Assembly (NCBI GenBank): GCA_963730285.1
Contig: CAVSQY010000013.1
Span: 62,001-126,000, forward strand
DNA from: JARDZU01 sp963730285
GTDB taxonomy: Bacteria > Actinomycetota > Acidimicrobiia > Spongiisociales > ZC4RG35
Reading direction: 5' to 3'
Length of the DNA: 64,000 nucleotides
The translations under genes and the position numbers were made by a program. This document shows, in pieces, positions 1 through 8,154 of the stretch. Every line of letters begins with the position of its first letter. Positions within the stretch are counted from its first letter, which is position 1. The notes below the pieces were generated by a model that searched no databases, was not told where the DNA came from, and saw only the letters and a list, made by a program, of their open reading frames with translations.

Positions 1-122
1 CTCAGGTCCTGGGCGTACTGGAACTCACCCTGCAACTTGGGCACTCCGTCGGGCCTTGCTGGTGAGTCGCCCACCCCTCCGCCAACCCGGGCCGACCTGA
101 TTCTGGGGCGGGTCGTGGTCAT
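1..122 (-). CDS. Xanthine dehydrogenase molybdopterin-binding subunit, N-terminal 40 residues only
   Basis: The gene runs off the left edge and only its first 40 codons are visible. Its ATG (122-120) overlaps the stop of the iron-sulfur subunit in an ATGA, as expected for a translationally coupled xdh operon. The visible residues contain VGGGVGDSPARPDGVPKLQG followed by FQYAQDL. This matches the opening of the large subunits of this family (VG..v.R.Dg..KvtG...YaqDl). The large subunit carries the molybdenum cofactor and hydroxylates purines at that centre. Identification rests on position and this short motif. Confidence 0.8.
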   Translation of the reverse strand, partial: MTTTRPRIRSARVGGGVGDSPARPDGVPKLQGEFQYAQDL

Positions 123-583
123 TGGTAGGCACCTTCCGCCAAGCCCTCCAGGGCACGAATGATCGCTCCATACCCGGTGCAGCGACAGATGTTCCCGGCC
201 AGAGCCTCCTTGATCTCGGTCCGACTCGGGCGTGAGCTCTTAGCGAACAGGTCGGTAGCCGCAACGACGATTCCAGGGGTGCAGAAACCGCATTGAACGG
301 CCCCGGCCCTGTGCAACGCCGCCTGTACCGGGTTCAGGGCCCCCGGGGCTCCCAGCCCTTCCACCGTCACCACGTCCGAGCCGGCGGCGTCGGCGGCCAT
401 TACCAGACACGCACACACGAGCTCGCCGTCGAGGAGCACCGAGCACGACCCGCATTCGCCTTGCTCGCAAGCATTCTTGGAGCCCGGCAGGCCGAGGTCG
501 TCACGCAGGACATCCAACAAGCTCCCCGGATGGGTGATGCGGAAACTGACCGCGCGACCATTGACGGTCAGATCGATCATCAT
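119..583 (-). CDS. Xanthine dehydrogenase 2Fe-2S subunit
   Basis: Small electron-transfer subunit of a molybdenum hydroxylase, about 154 residues. It has a plant-type ferredoxin half with the cysteines CEQGECGSC plus a later C, and an all-helical half with CGFCTPG and ICRCTGY. Together these bind the two 2Fe-2S clusters that pass electrons from the Mo centre to FAD. I place the start at 583 because it gives an ATGA overlap with the upstream FAD gene and has GGAGAGG 8 nt ahead; a GTG at 592 is also in frame. It is the middle gene of an FAD, FeS, Mo order. Confidence 0.9.
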   Translation of the reverse strand: MMIDLTVNGRAVSFRITHPGSLLDVLRDDLGLPGSKNACEQGECGSCSVLLDGELVCACLVMAADAAGSDVVTVEGLGAPGALNPVQAALHRAGAVQCGFCTPGIVVAATDLFAKSSRPSRTEIKEALAGNICRCTGYGAIIRALEGLAEGAYQ

Positions 584-1374
584 CGGAGGCACCTCTCCAG
601 CAGTCTCCTCGCCAGCACGCCGGCGGCCCGTCGCCGGTATGCCTCGGTGGAGCGATGATCAGTGATGGGTCGGACCTCTTCGGAGACCAGGCGCTCGAAT
701 TCACCCAGATCGCTCTCGGCCGGATTGGCAACCGATGAGATCATCTCCTCCGCCCGCCCCGCCCTCATCGGTGTCGTGGCAACTGATCCCAAGGCCACGC
801 GGGTAGCGCCACCGACACTTCGGGTGACCACGCAGCTGACGGTCGCGATGACCATGGCGTTTCTGACGCCGACCTTGCCAAATGCTTGACGCTCTGGCTC
901 ATCGCCGGGAAATCTGAGGGCTGTGATCAACTCGTCGGGCGACCGGGCGGTCTTTTTCACTCCGACGAAGAAGTCGTCCCACCGCAGGGTCCTGACCCCT
1001 CGTGTGGATTCGAGCTCGATCTCGGCATCGACCGCGGCCAGATATGGAAGCCCGTCGCCGGCCGGGCTTGCCGTCGCGACATTTCCCCCAAGAGTCCCGA
1101 CGTTTCGTATCTGGGGCGATCCCACCGTCCGTGCCGCCTCGGCGAGTGCGCGCGGGCCGCGCTCCTCGATGCGTCTCCACACCACACCGGAGCCGATCCG
1201 GTCCCCATCCCACTCCTTCAGCTCCGAAACTCGCCGCAGCGCAACCACACGTTCCGGCCTGATGTGCCCAAAGTTGACCTCCACCATGAGATCGGTGCCA
1301 CCGGCGAGCGGAACGGCGCCCTGGCCAACAGCTTCCAGGGCCTCCTGGAGCGACTCTGGATGGTGGACCTCCAC
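580..1374 (-). CDS. Xanthine dehydrogenase FAD-binding subunit
   Basis: FAD-binding medium subunit (264 residues) of the CoxM/XdhB family. It shows the N-terminal PLAGGTDL pyrophosphate-binding loop near residue 24 and the second FAD motif IRNVGTLGGNVATASPAGD near residue 90. It passes electrons from the iron-sulfur subunit to NAD or another acceptor. It is the first gene of the xdh operon. The GTG start at 1374 lies exactly 6 nt after TAGGTT with no Shine-Dalgarno sequence, so translation is probably leaderless and the operon starts here. Substrate (xanthine rather than CO or another purine) is inferred from the surrounding purine genes. Confidence 0.88.
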   Translation of the reverse strand: MEVHHPESLQEALEAVGQGAVPLAGGTDLMVEVNFGHIRPERVVALRRVSELKEWDGDRIGSGVVWRRIEERGPRALAEAARTVGSPQIRNVGTLGGNVATASPAGDGLPYLAAVDAEIELESTRGVRTLRWDDFFVGVKKTARSPDELITALRFPGDEPERQAFGKVGVRNAMVIATVSCVVTRSVGGATRVALGSVATTPMRAGRAEEMISSVANPAESDLGEFERLVSEEVRPITDHRSTEAYRRRAAGVLARRLLERCLR

Positions 1375-1380
1375 CCATGA

Positions 1381-1386
1381 AACCTA
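1381..1386 (-). promoter_or_regulatory. -10 element TAGGTT for the xdh operon
   Basis: TAGGTT on the minus strand lies 6 nt before the GTG of the FAD subunit, so the predicted transcript starts at the start codon. I see no convincing -35 box. Confidence 0.55.
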
Positions 1387-1500
1387 CCGCACCGGACCCG
1401 TTCCGTGACTTGGAGAGCCCGGAAGAGGGCCAATTCGGCCGACACTCGTGATCGTTCGTGAAACGGCAGATTTCGCCGACTGCCTCGACCCAATTCCATC

Positions 1501-2853
1501 TCAGAGCAGGGCGGCGAGGCGGTTGTGGTCTTCGATCAGGCGCTCGAGCTCGACGCCGACCAGGGTGCCGCGGGAGACGATCGAGCGGCCGGCCACCCAT
1601 GAGTAGTCGACAGTGTTGGCGGCGCACATCACGACAGCCGCCACCGGGTCGAAATGAGCGCCGGCAAACTCGACCCGGTTGAGGTCGATGGCGATGAGGT
1701 CGGCCTGCATACCCGGCGCCAGCTTTCCGACATCGTCACGCCCCAACACGCCGGCACCGCCCAGGGTGGCCAGCTCCAGCGCCTGACGCGCCGTCATCTG
1801 ATGACCGGCTCCGACACCGGGAGCCACGGCCAGTCGATTGAGCAGAAGAGCTTGGCGGGTCTCCGCCAGCATGTTGGACGAGTCGTTTGAGGCGGAACCG
1901 TCCACCCCAAGACCGACTCGGACACCCTCGGAAAGGTAGCGGGCAACCGGAGCCAGACCCGATGCCAATCGCATGTTGGAGGTCGGGCAATGGGAGACCC
2001 CGGTCCCGGTTCCGCCGATACGGGTCACCTCGTCCTCTCCGACGTGCACCGCGTGGGCATACCAGACGTCGGGACCCACCCAACCCAACTTCTCCATGTA
2101 CTCGACGGGTCGGTACCCGAACGCCTCCAGGCAGAATTGCTCCTCGTCGACGGTCTCGGCGAGATGGGTGTGAAGAGCGACGCCGAGACCTCGAGCCAGG
2201 TCTGCGGTGGCCGCCATCAACCCGGATGTCACCGTGAAGGGTGAACATGGGGCAAGCACCACCCTGGTCATGGCGCCGGGCGCAGAGTCGTGATACTCCT
2301 CGATCACCCGTTGGGAGTCGGCCAGAACGACGTCCTCGTCCTCCACCAGTGAGTCCGGTGGCAGGCCGCCGGACGACTCACCAAGACTCATCGACCCCCG
2401 AGACACGTGAAAACGAAGGCCGACTGCCTCGGCACCTTCGACCTGGTCGTCGACCCTGGAGCCGCCGGGCCACAAATACTGATGATCGAAGGCCGTGGTG
2501 CAACCACTCAATGCCAGCTCGGCCAGTCCAACCGTGGTGGCGACCCGGATGTGCTCCGGGGTGAGGCCACTCCAGAGGGGATAAAGGGCCCGAAGCCAAT
2601 CGAACAGCCCCGTGCTCTGTGCTGCGGGGACGACCCGCGTCATGGTCTGATAGAGATGGTGGTGGGTGTTGACCAGGCCTGGCAGAATCACATGACCGGT
2701 CAGGTCGACCATTTGATCGGCGCGGTCGGGTAACGCGGAAGTGACACCGACCTGCTCGATCACCCCGTCGCGGGCGAAGAGCGCCCCGTCGTGGATCTCC
2801 TCGCCATCCATGGTGACGAGGACTTCGGCGTGGCGTACCAGCAGTGTTCCCAT
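1501..2853 (-). CDS. 8-oxoguanine deaminase (amidohydrolase)
   Basis: Zinc amidohydrolase of about 450 residues, close to the 8-oxoguanine deaminase / hydroxyatrazine hydrolase group. Metal and catalytic signatures are present: NTHHHLYQT near residue 65, HTHLAE, HAVHV and VGLGVDGSASND. The stretch AAQSTGLFDWLRALYPLW is typical of 8-oxoguanine deaminases. It would turn oxidised guanine into urate, feeding the uricase genes next door. I use the ATG at 2853, which follows TAACTT by 7 nt; an upstream TTG also exists. It is divergent from the DUF6986 gene. Guanine deaminase activity cannot be excluded from sequence. Confidence 0.82.
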   Translation of the reverse strand: MGTLLVRHAEVLVTMDGEEIHDGALFARDGVIEQVGVTSALPDRADQMVDLTGHVILPGLVNTHHHLYQTMTRVVPAAQSTGLFDWLRALYPLWSGLTPEHIRVATTVGLAELALSGCTTAFDHQYLWPGGSRVDDQVEGAEAVGLRFHVSRGSMSLGESSGGLPPDSLVEDEDVVLADSQRVIEEYHDSAPGAMTRVVLAPCSPFTVTSGLMAATADLARGLGVALHTHLAETVDEEQFCLEAFGYRPVEYMEKLGWVGPDVWYAHAVHVGEDEVTRIGGTGTGVSHCPTSNMRLASGLAPVARYLSEGVRVGLGVDGSASNDSSNMLAETRQALLLNRLAVAPGVGAGHQMTARQALELATLGGAGVLGRDDVGKLAPGMQADLIAIDLNRVEFAGAHFDPVAAVVMCAANTVDYSWVAGRSIVSRGTLVGVELERLIEDHNRLAALL

Positions 2854-2860
2854 CGCCACC

Positions 2861-2882
2861 AAGTTACCGGCCTACTTAGAGT
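2861..2882. promoter_or_regulatory. Compact divergent promoter pair
   Basis: Minus strand TAACTT (2866-2861) serves the deaminase and plus strand TAGAGT (2877-2882) serves the DUF6986 gene. The two -10 boxes are 10 bp apart in a 38-bp intergenic space, so each occupies the other's upstream promoter region. Confidence 0.45.
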
Positions 2883-2891
2883 CGACTCACC

Positions 2892-4217
2892 ATGACACTC
2901 ACTGATCGATCACTCGAATCCTGGGGCGAGCGCCTGACCCAGGTCTCCGCCGCCGTGTCTCACGCACAGCCCGGGGAGAGACCCGAGCGGCAACCGGTTC
3001 ACACCGTCTATGGCGGGGCCCAACTCTTCACCGCCGACACTGCGAAGAAGTTGGGGCAGATGGCGTTGGCAGCGCTCGATCGATGGCTGCCGGACCCGCC
3101 GACGATGTCTGCCGTCCTCGGCACCGATCCCGAGCTCGCCCGCCACGTCCACCTCCTGGTCAGGGAGAAGCTCGAACGCGAGCCCGTCGAGGACTACCGA
3201 ATCGACTTTGAGGACGGCTATGGCCATCGGCCGGACGGAGAAGAAGACCACCACGCTCGAGCGGCCGCCCGGGAGATGGCCGAAGCCGCAAGACGCGGTG
3301 TTCTTCCCCCCTATCTGGGCATTCGAATCAAGTCACTGTCCGGAGAGCTGCATCGCCGCTCCCTCCGCACCCTCGATCTCTTCGTGACCTCCGCGGTCGA
3401 GGCTGGAGGAGAGATGCCTCCCGGGTTCTGCGTGACGCTGCCCAAGATCCAGGACCGTGAGCAGGTCCGCGTCCTCACCGAGGCACTGGCCGAGCTGGAG
3501 CAATCTCACGGATTGGCGCCGATTCCCATCGAATTGATGGTCGAGACCCCACAAACCGTGATCGACGGGGACGGCGCGGCGGGTATGCGGAAGTTCGTCG
3601 AGGCGGGCGGTGGAAGGGTTCGCGGGGCACATTTCGGCACATACGATTACACCGCGTCCCTCAACATCACGGCCGCCTATCAGTCGATGACACACCCGGC
3701 CTGCGACTTCGCCCGACACATGCTCCAGGTGAGCCTCGCCGGCACCGGCGTCTGGCTCTCGGATGGCGCCACCAATGCGATGCCAGTCCCGATCCATCGC
3801 GGCGGCGACCTGACTCCGTCACAGGAGGAGGAGAACCGGCGGGTCGTCCACGATGTCATGCGTCTCCATCACGATCACGTGCGGCAATCTCTCGGTCATG
3901 CCTACTACCAGGGATGGGATCTCCACCCGGCCCAGCTGCCCACGCGCTACGCCGCAGTGTTCTCCTTCTTCCTCGAGGGTCTCGACGACGCCGGGGCACG
4001 CCTGTCGAACTTCATCGAGTCGGCCGCCCAGGCGACACTCGTCGGTGAGGTCTTCGACGACGCCGCCACCGGTCAAGGTCTTCTCAACTACTTCCTCCGC
4101 GCGATCAACTGCGGGGCGATCGAGGAGAACGAGGCGTTGGAACGGACCGGGCTGACGGTCGAGGAAATCCGGTCCCGATCATTTCTCGCCATCCTCGAGG
4201 GCAGGACGGCGAGCTAG
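2892..4217 (+). CDS. DUF6986 aldolase/citrate-lyase-like protein of purine gene clusters
   Basis: A 441-residue protein that I recognise as the DUF6986 family, distantly related to the HpcH/citrate lyase/malate synthase barrel. Supporting stretches are YRIDFEDGYG, IPIELMVETPQTV, RVRGAHFGTYDYTASLNI and YQGWDLHPAQLPTRYAA. The acidic residues in the first two resemble the Mg-binding sites of the barrel family. In actinobacteria it accompanies uricase genes, and here it sits inside the purine block, converging on urate oxidase. The reaction is unknown to me; use of a glyoxylate- or ureidoglycolate-derived substrate would suit the pathway but is speculation. Its stop overlaps the uricase stop in a CTAG. 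Confidence 0.75.
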   Translation: MTLTDRSLESWGERLTQVSAAVSHAQPGERPERQPVHTVYGGAQLFTADTAKKLGQMALAALDRWLPDPPTMSAVLGTDPELARHVHLLVREKLEREPVEDYRIDFEDGYGHRPDGEEDHHARAAAREMAEAARRGVLPPYLGIRIKSLSGELHRRSLRTLDLFVTSAVEAGGEMPPGFCVTLPKIQDREQVRVLTEALAELEQSHGLAPIPIELMVETPQTVIDGDGAAGMRKFVEAGGGRVRGAHFGTYDYTASLNITAAYQSMTHPACDFARHMLQVSLAGTGVWLSDGATNAMPVPIHRGGDLTPSQEEENRRVVHDVMRLHHDHVRQSLGHAYYQGWDLHPAQLPTRYAAVFSFFLEGLDDAGARLSNFIESAAQATLVGEVFDDAATGQGLLNYFLRAINCGAIEENEALERTGLTVEEIRSRSFLAILEGRTAS

Positions 4218-5032
4218 CGCGTGATGGTGAGCCCGATATCCCCGTAAGGCTCGGACACAGGCTGAAACACGACTCCTCTGTCCTCGATCCCAAACCGGGT
4301 GAGATCGAAAGGTAGGTGATGCTGATTGGGCAGGCGGAGTGTCACCTCGTCGACCTCGGGCAAGGCCACGAGCAGCGCCTCTCCCATCATGAAACCCTGA
4401 TGCTGGACCGACTCCGAGCGATCTCCGAAGAAGTGACCCAAGAGGGTCCGCCGGGCCAATTCCCATGTCGAAGCAGTGTCTTTCGGCACCTCCGAGTAGC
4501 GCCATGTGGCGGTCATGGAGGTGGCCAGGAGCCGGTCCTCCGTTTCGGGCAGAATCGTGAATTCGTCTTGGGGAAATCCCGCGAACCCCGATCCGGTGGT
4601 CTTGAGCACGACAAGTCCTTCCACTCCCGCCCTCGTCTCGGTCGAGCCTCGGGTTCGGGTCACACCGGCGGTCCGGCGCTCGGACCCGCCACCGACGAAA
4701 CCAGTTGCGTCAACACGGGCCCAGATCTGGCCCGAGACCTCGACGTTGGCGCGATCGATGCCGCCCTTTTCGAGGAAGTGCCCCGCCAGGATCGAGGCAA
4801 AGGCCTCGAAGTCATGGCCCAGGTGGTCTTGGGCGAGGCCATAGGTGGTGTTCCTCATGGTGTCGGTTGGCACGACACCGGAGTTGTCGCCTTCGATGTG
4901 GGCGGCAGACACGTCACCCTCGAGCAGGATCTGGACCTTGACGTCGAAGAAGTCGTCCCTGTCGGGCATGCGATGGACCTTGGACACCCGCACATCGGTC
5001 TTACCCCACGTGTTGTGACCCAGGTCGCCCAT
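4214..5032 (-). CDS. Urate oxidase (uricase)
   Basis: Cofactor-free urate oxidase of 272 residues, a tunnel-fold enzyme that makes 5-hydroxyisourate. It has NTWGKTDVRV with the catalytic Lys, PTDTMRNTTYGLA with the catalytic Thr, and LPNQHHLPFDL with the active-site His region. Last gene of the allB - alc/uraD - uraH - uox operon; its ATG overlaps the uraH stop by one base. Its TAG stop shares the CTAG palindrome 4214-4217 with the stop of the opposing DUF6986 gene. Confidence 0.95.
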   Translation of the reverse strand: MGDLGHNTWGKTDVRVSKVHRMPDRDDFFDVKVQILLEGDVSAAHIEGDNSGVVPTDTMRNTTYGLAQDHLGHDFEAFASILAGHFLEKGGIDRANVEVSGQIWARVDATGFVGGGSERRTAGVTRTRGSTETRAGVEGLVVLKTTGSGFAGFPQDEFTILPETEDRLLATSMTATWRYSEVPKDTASTWELARRTLLGHFFGDRSESVQHQGFMMGEALLVALPEVDEVTLRLPNQHHLPFDLTRFGIEDRGVVFQPVSEPYGDIGLTITR

Positions 5033-5340
5033 CAGCTCCCTCGATATGTCGTATAGCCAAACGGGCTCGCCAGAACCGGGAGGTGATAGTGAGGCTCTGA
5101 CCCGTCGAGATCCACCACTATGTCGATCTCCGGGTAGAGGCCATCAGCCAGCATCACCCTGAGTCGGTAAATGCCCGACTCCAATCCGGTCGCCAGGGAA
5201 GAAACTCGACCGTCCTCATCGGTGATCGACCGGGCCACTTCCTCCCAGCCTTCACCGGCGCGCAGTTCGAGGACGATGGCGATGCCCGGTCGTGGCGCCC
5301 CCTGGCCCAGATCGAGCACGTGGCTGCTCACCGTGGTCAT
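5032..5340 (-). CDS. uraH: 5-hydroxyisourate hydrolase
   Basis: Transthyretin-related hydrolase of 102 residues that opens 5-hydroxyisourate to OHCU. It shows the N-terminal SSHVLDLGQGAPRPG signature and the invariant C-terminal YRGS. The internal PHYHLPVLASPFGYTTYRGS stretch contains the conserved His. Coupled by ATGA overlap to the upstream fusion gene and by TGATG to uricase downstream, so the three steps urate to allantoin are translated from one message. Confidence 0.95.
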   Translation of the reverse strand: MTTVSSHVLDLGQGAPRPGIAIVLELRAGEGWEEVARSITDEDGRVSSLATGLESGIYRLRVMLADGLYPEIDIVVDLDGSEPHYHLPVLASPFGYTTYRGS

Positions 5341-6764
5341 GTCATCTTGGTGCAGAGCATGGCCGCCAGTCTGGTCCGGGTGATCGACGATTGCTCGTCG
5401 GCCGCGCGCACGAGCTCCTCTGCGCGGTCATTGCCCAGGCGTCGACGTGCGATCTCCAACATCTCCTCGGCCGATTTCCCCATGGCATAGACGATGTAGG
5501 TGAAGCCAAAACGCTCCTCGTACCCCCGGTTGGCCTCGGCCAGCCCGGCCAGCACTTCGGCGGTTGCGTCTCGGGTCCCCGACTGTTCGCGGCCGGCCAT
5601 GGCATCGCCGCGTTCGCCGATTCTCGGGTGGCCGGCAAATGCCTCCAACCAATCGGCCTCATCGAGCTCGGCGAAGACCTCGGCCGCCCTCCCCATCACT
5701 TCGACGGCATCGACGAAGGGCCGGCTGTCCGCCATGGCAACTACCCATCTCTGCGCCGCACATGCCGTGTGGAAGAAGTCTCTGGCATCGCTCGGAAAAA
5801 GCGAATTGAGATAGGCGACCCTGCATTCGGCCGCCGCGCCCGGGTCGGGGCGGCCAAGCACCCTCAGCCGAGCCACGCCACCGTCGGGATGGATGTCGAG
5901 TTTGACCCATGCAGCTCTGGGCCTCCCGGTCACCAGGAGTTGGTTGATCGTGTCGGCGAGGACCGGCTCCTGATCCAAGACCGTTCGCCAGTCCTTCCCG
6001 TCATCGGAGAGGTGAAGCGACACCCATCCGGGTGCGTTGCCCTTGAAGTGCCTGGTATCGACGACGACGCTTTCGATGACCCCCTCCAACCCAAGGCGGA
6101 GGGTCGCCCAGTCGTAGCCGGGGACCCGCCTTCGGCGTGTCTCCCACCCGTCCCACATACCGGCCGGCTGGGTGGGCAATATGAGATTGGATGGCTGCGA
6201 GTAGTGATCATCCGATGCTTCGACCGCCATCCCGCCGACCCGCAGGGAGGCGAGATCGACCTCGGCGTCGGGACAAACCTCGTCCCTGGCCGGTATCGGA
6301 TCGCCCAGAGCCCTCAACCGGGCGACACCTCCGTCAGGGAAGATGTTGAGGCGGAGATGAGTCACGCGGTTCGCCGTGCCGGGCTCGATGACCATGACCG
6401 AATCACCGGAAAGCTGGGTCCCGGGAACGATCTCCACCCATTGAGCCCCCGTCACCCGGTCATCGCCACCCACGCCACACGCCTCCAACGAGAACGATTC
6501 GGGGTAGTTGCCCGTGAAATGCGAGGTGTCGAGGGTCACCTGTCTCACCAACCCCGGGATGCCCAGGGCCAGCACACACCAGTCATGACCGGGCTCGCGG
6601 CGGCGGCGGGTCTCCCAGCCATCCATCAACTTGCCGTGCTCGGTATATGCCGTGGAGTCGAACACCGGAGGCCCGGGCTTGATCAGATTGGCCGACTCGG
6701 CGAAGAACTCGTCGTTGCACGAGACCACCCGCCCTCCGACCGCGGAAGTGAGGAGGTCGATCAT
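5337..6764 (-). CDS. Fusion of allantoicase and OHCU decarboxylase
   Basis: A 475-residue two-domain protein. Residues about 1-325 are allantoicase with its two internal repeats, each bearing MDGWETRRRREPG- or WDGWETRRRRVPG-type and VDTRHFKGNAP-type motifs; it splits allantoate into ureidoglycolate and urea. Residues about 330-475 are OHCU decarboxylase, with FAGHPRIGE and FGFTYIVYAMGKS, which completes the conversion of OHCU to S-allantoin. The two activities flank allantoinase in the pathway, so the fusion joins non-consecutive steps. Start overlaps the allantoinase stop (ATGA) and stop overlaps the uraH start (ATGA). There is no break between domains. Confidence 0.9.
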   Translation of the reverse strand: MIDLLTSAVGGRVVSCNDEFFAESANLIKPGPPVFDSTAYTEHGKLMDGWETRRRREPGHDWCVLALGIPGLVRQVTLDTSHFTGNYPESFSLEACGVGGDDRVTGAQWVEIVPGTQLSGDSVMVIEPGTANRVTHLRLNIFPDGGVARLRALGDPIPARDEVCPDAEVDLASLRVGGMAVEASDDHYSQPSNLILPTQPAGMWDGWETRRRRVPGYDWATLRLGLEGVIESVVVDTRHFKGNAPGWVSLHLSDDGKDWRTVLDQEPVLADTINQLLVTGRPRAAWVKLDIHPDGGVARLRVLGRPDPGAAAECRVAYLNSLFPSDARDFFHTACAAQRWVVAMADSRPFVDAVEVMGRAAEVFAELDEADWLEAFAGHPRIGERGDAMAGREQSGTRDATAEVLAGLAEANRGYEERFGFTYIVYAMGKSAEEMLEIARRRLGNDRAEELVRAADEQSSITRTRLAAMLCTKMT

Positions 6765-8065
6765 CGCCGCTCCAGCATTCTGCCTCTCCCCTCCACGATG
6801 TCCCCGTCGTCAAAGATCATCTCACCGCCAAGGATGGTCGCCCTGATCCTCCCCCGCAGGCTCATCCCGAGATAAGGAGTCATTCGGTGACGCTGTTGAA
6901 GGCGAGCGGCCGTCACGAGGGTGACGTCGTCGGGGTCCCAGATGACGAAATCTGCGTCCTTTCCCACGGCGATCGATCCCTTGCGGTCATCGAGCCCGGT
7001 GAGAGCCGCGGGAGCCGAGGACAACCATCGGGCCAGGTCGGCGATCTGGAAGCCACGGGCGGCAGCACCCGTCCAGGTGATGGGCAACCTCAACTCCAGG
7101 GACGCGATCCCACCCCAGGCCTTGCCAAAGTCACCGGTGTCCACTGCCTTCATCTCCGGTGGGGCAGGAGAGTGATCCGAGACGACCATTGACACAACGC
7201 CGGCTCCGAGAGCCTGCCAGAGACTCTCACGGTCATCCGCCCCCCTGATAGGTGGTGCGCATTTGAACGGGGTGGCGCCATTGGGGATGGCATCCGCAGA
7301 GAAGGTCAGGTAGTGGGGGCAGGTCTCGCCGGTTAGACCGGGCGGACCGGATTCCAACTCCGCCACGGCCCGGCCCGACGACAGATGCAGGAGATGAATG
7401 GCCGAGCCACTTCGCCGCGCCAACGAGGACACTTCGGCCACCGCCGAGGCCTCCGACTCGGTCGGCCGGGAGTCGAGGTAGCTCTCGTAACGGGTCGGGT
7501 TGCCCCTCATCGGCATGATCATTCCCGGGTCTTCGGCGTGAACCAGGGCCGGGACGCCGAGCCCGCCCATGATGGGCAGTGCCTCTTCGAGCTCGCCCAG
7601 GGTGACCGGGGGAAACTCGGGGACACCGGAGTCGACCAGGAAAGCCTTGAACCCACATATGCCGGCACCGGCCAGCTCGGCGAGGTTCGGCGCCGACCCG
7701 GGTATCAAGCCACCCCAGAACCCGACGTCGACACTGAGGCGACCTGAGGCCGCTCGTCGCTTCACCTCGAGAGCTCCCAGGTCGACCGTCGGTGGTATGC
7801 AGTTCAATGGCATGTCGACGATGGTTGTGGTGCCACCTGTCGCCGCGGCCCTGGTCGCGGTGGCGAAACCCTCCCACTCCGCCCGGCCCGGATCGTTCAC
7901 ATGGACATGGGAGTCCACGAGCCCCGGCAGTATCACCAAGTCCCCGAAGTCTGAATCACCGCCGGCACCGTCGCCGATTTCATACACGACACCCGACTCG
8001 AAGGTGATGACGGCTGGGCGCAATTCGCCGCCGATGAGGACCCGTCTGCTGCTGATCGTCGCCAC
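6761..8065 (-). CDS. allB: Allantoinase
   Basis: Cyclic amidohydrolase of 434 residues that opens allantoin to allantoate. Metal ligands are visible: SHVHVNDPGR near residue 53, the carbamylated-lysine motif GFKAFLVDSG, VHAEDPG, IHLLHLSSG and VSDHSP. First gene of the operon allB - alc/uraD - uraH - uox. The GTG start at 8065 lies 6 nt after TAGCTT, a leaderless arrangement that also marks the operon promoter. It is divergent from a lipoprotein gene. Confidence 0.93.
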   Translation of the reverse strand: MATISSRRVLIGGELRPAVITFESGVVYEIGDGAGGDSDFGDLVILPGLVDSHVHVNDPGRAEWEGFATATRAAATGGTTTIVDMPLNCIPPTVDLGALEVKRRAASGRLSVDVGFWGGLIPGSAPNLAELAGAGICGFKAFLVDSGVPEFPPVTLGELEEALPIMGGLGVPALVHAEDPGMIMPMRGNPTRYESYLDSRPTESEASAVAEVSSLARRSGSAIHLLHLSSGRAVAELESGPPGLTGETCPHYLTFSADAIPNGATPFKCAPPIRGADDRESLWQALGAGVVSMVVSDHSPAPPEMKAVDTGDFGKAWGGIASLELRLPITWTGAAARGFQIADLARWLSSAPAALTGLDDRKGSIAVGKDADFVIWDPDDVTLVTAARLQQRHRMTPYLGMSLRGRIRATILGGEMIFDDGDIVEGRGRMLERR

Positions 8066-8071
8066 CGGGCG

Positions 8072-8077
8072 AAGCTA
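8072..8077 (-). promoter_or_regulatory. -10 element TAGCTT for the allantoin operon
   Basis: TAGCTT on the minus strand, 6 nt spacer, then the allB GTG. No Shine-Dalgarno sequence is present. Confidence 0.55.
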
Positions 8078-8154
8078 GCCGACCCCGGACAAGCACCGTC
8101 AATGGGCCATCGTCAGAGGCACAGGTCGAAAATTCGGCTTTAATCGAGCAGAGG

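Noticed and set aside
5292..6875. A 527-codon plus-strand frame antisense to the allantoicase fusion
   Set aside because: Shadow of a clear enzyme gene; no motifs, no start signal.
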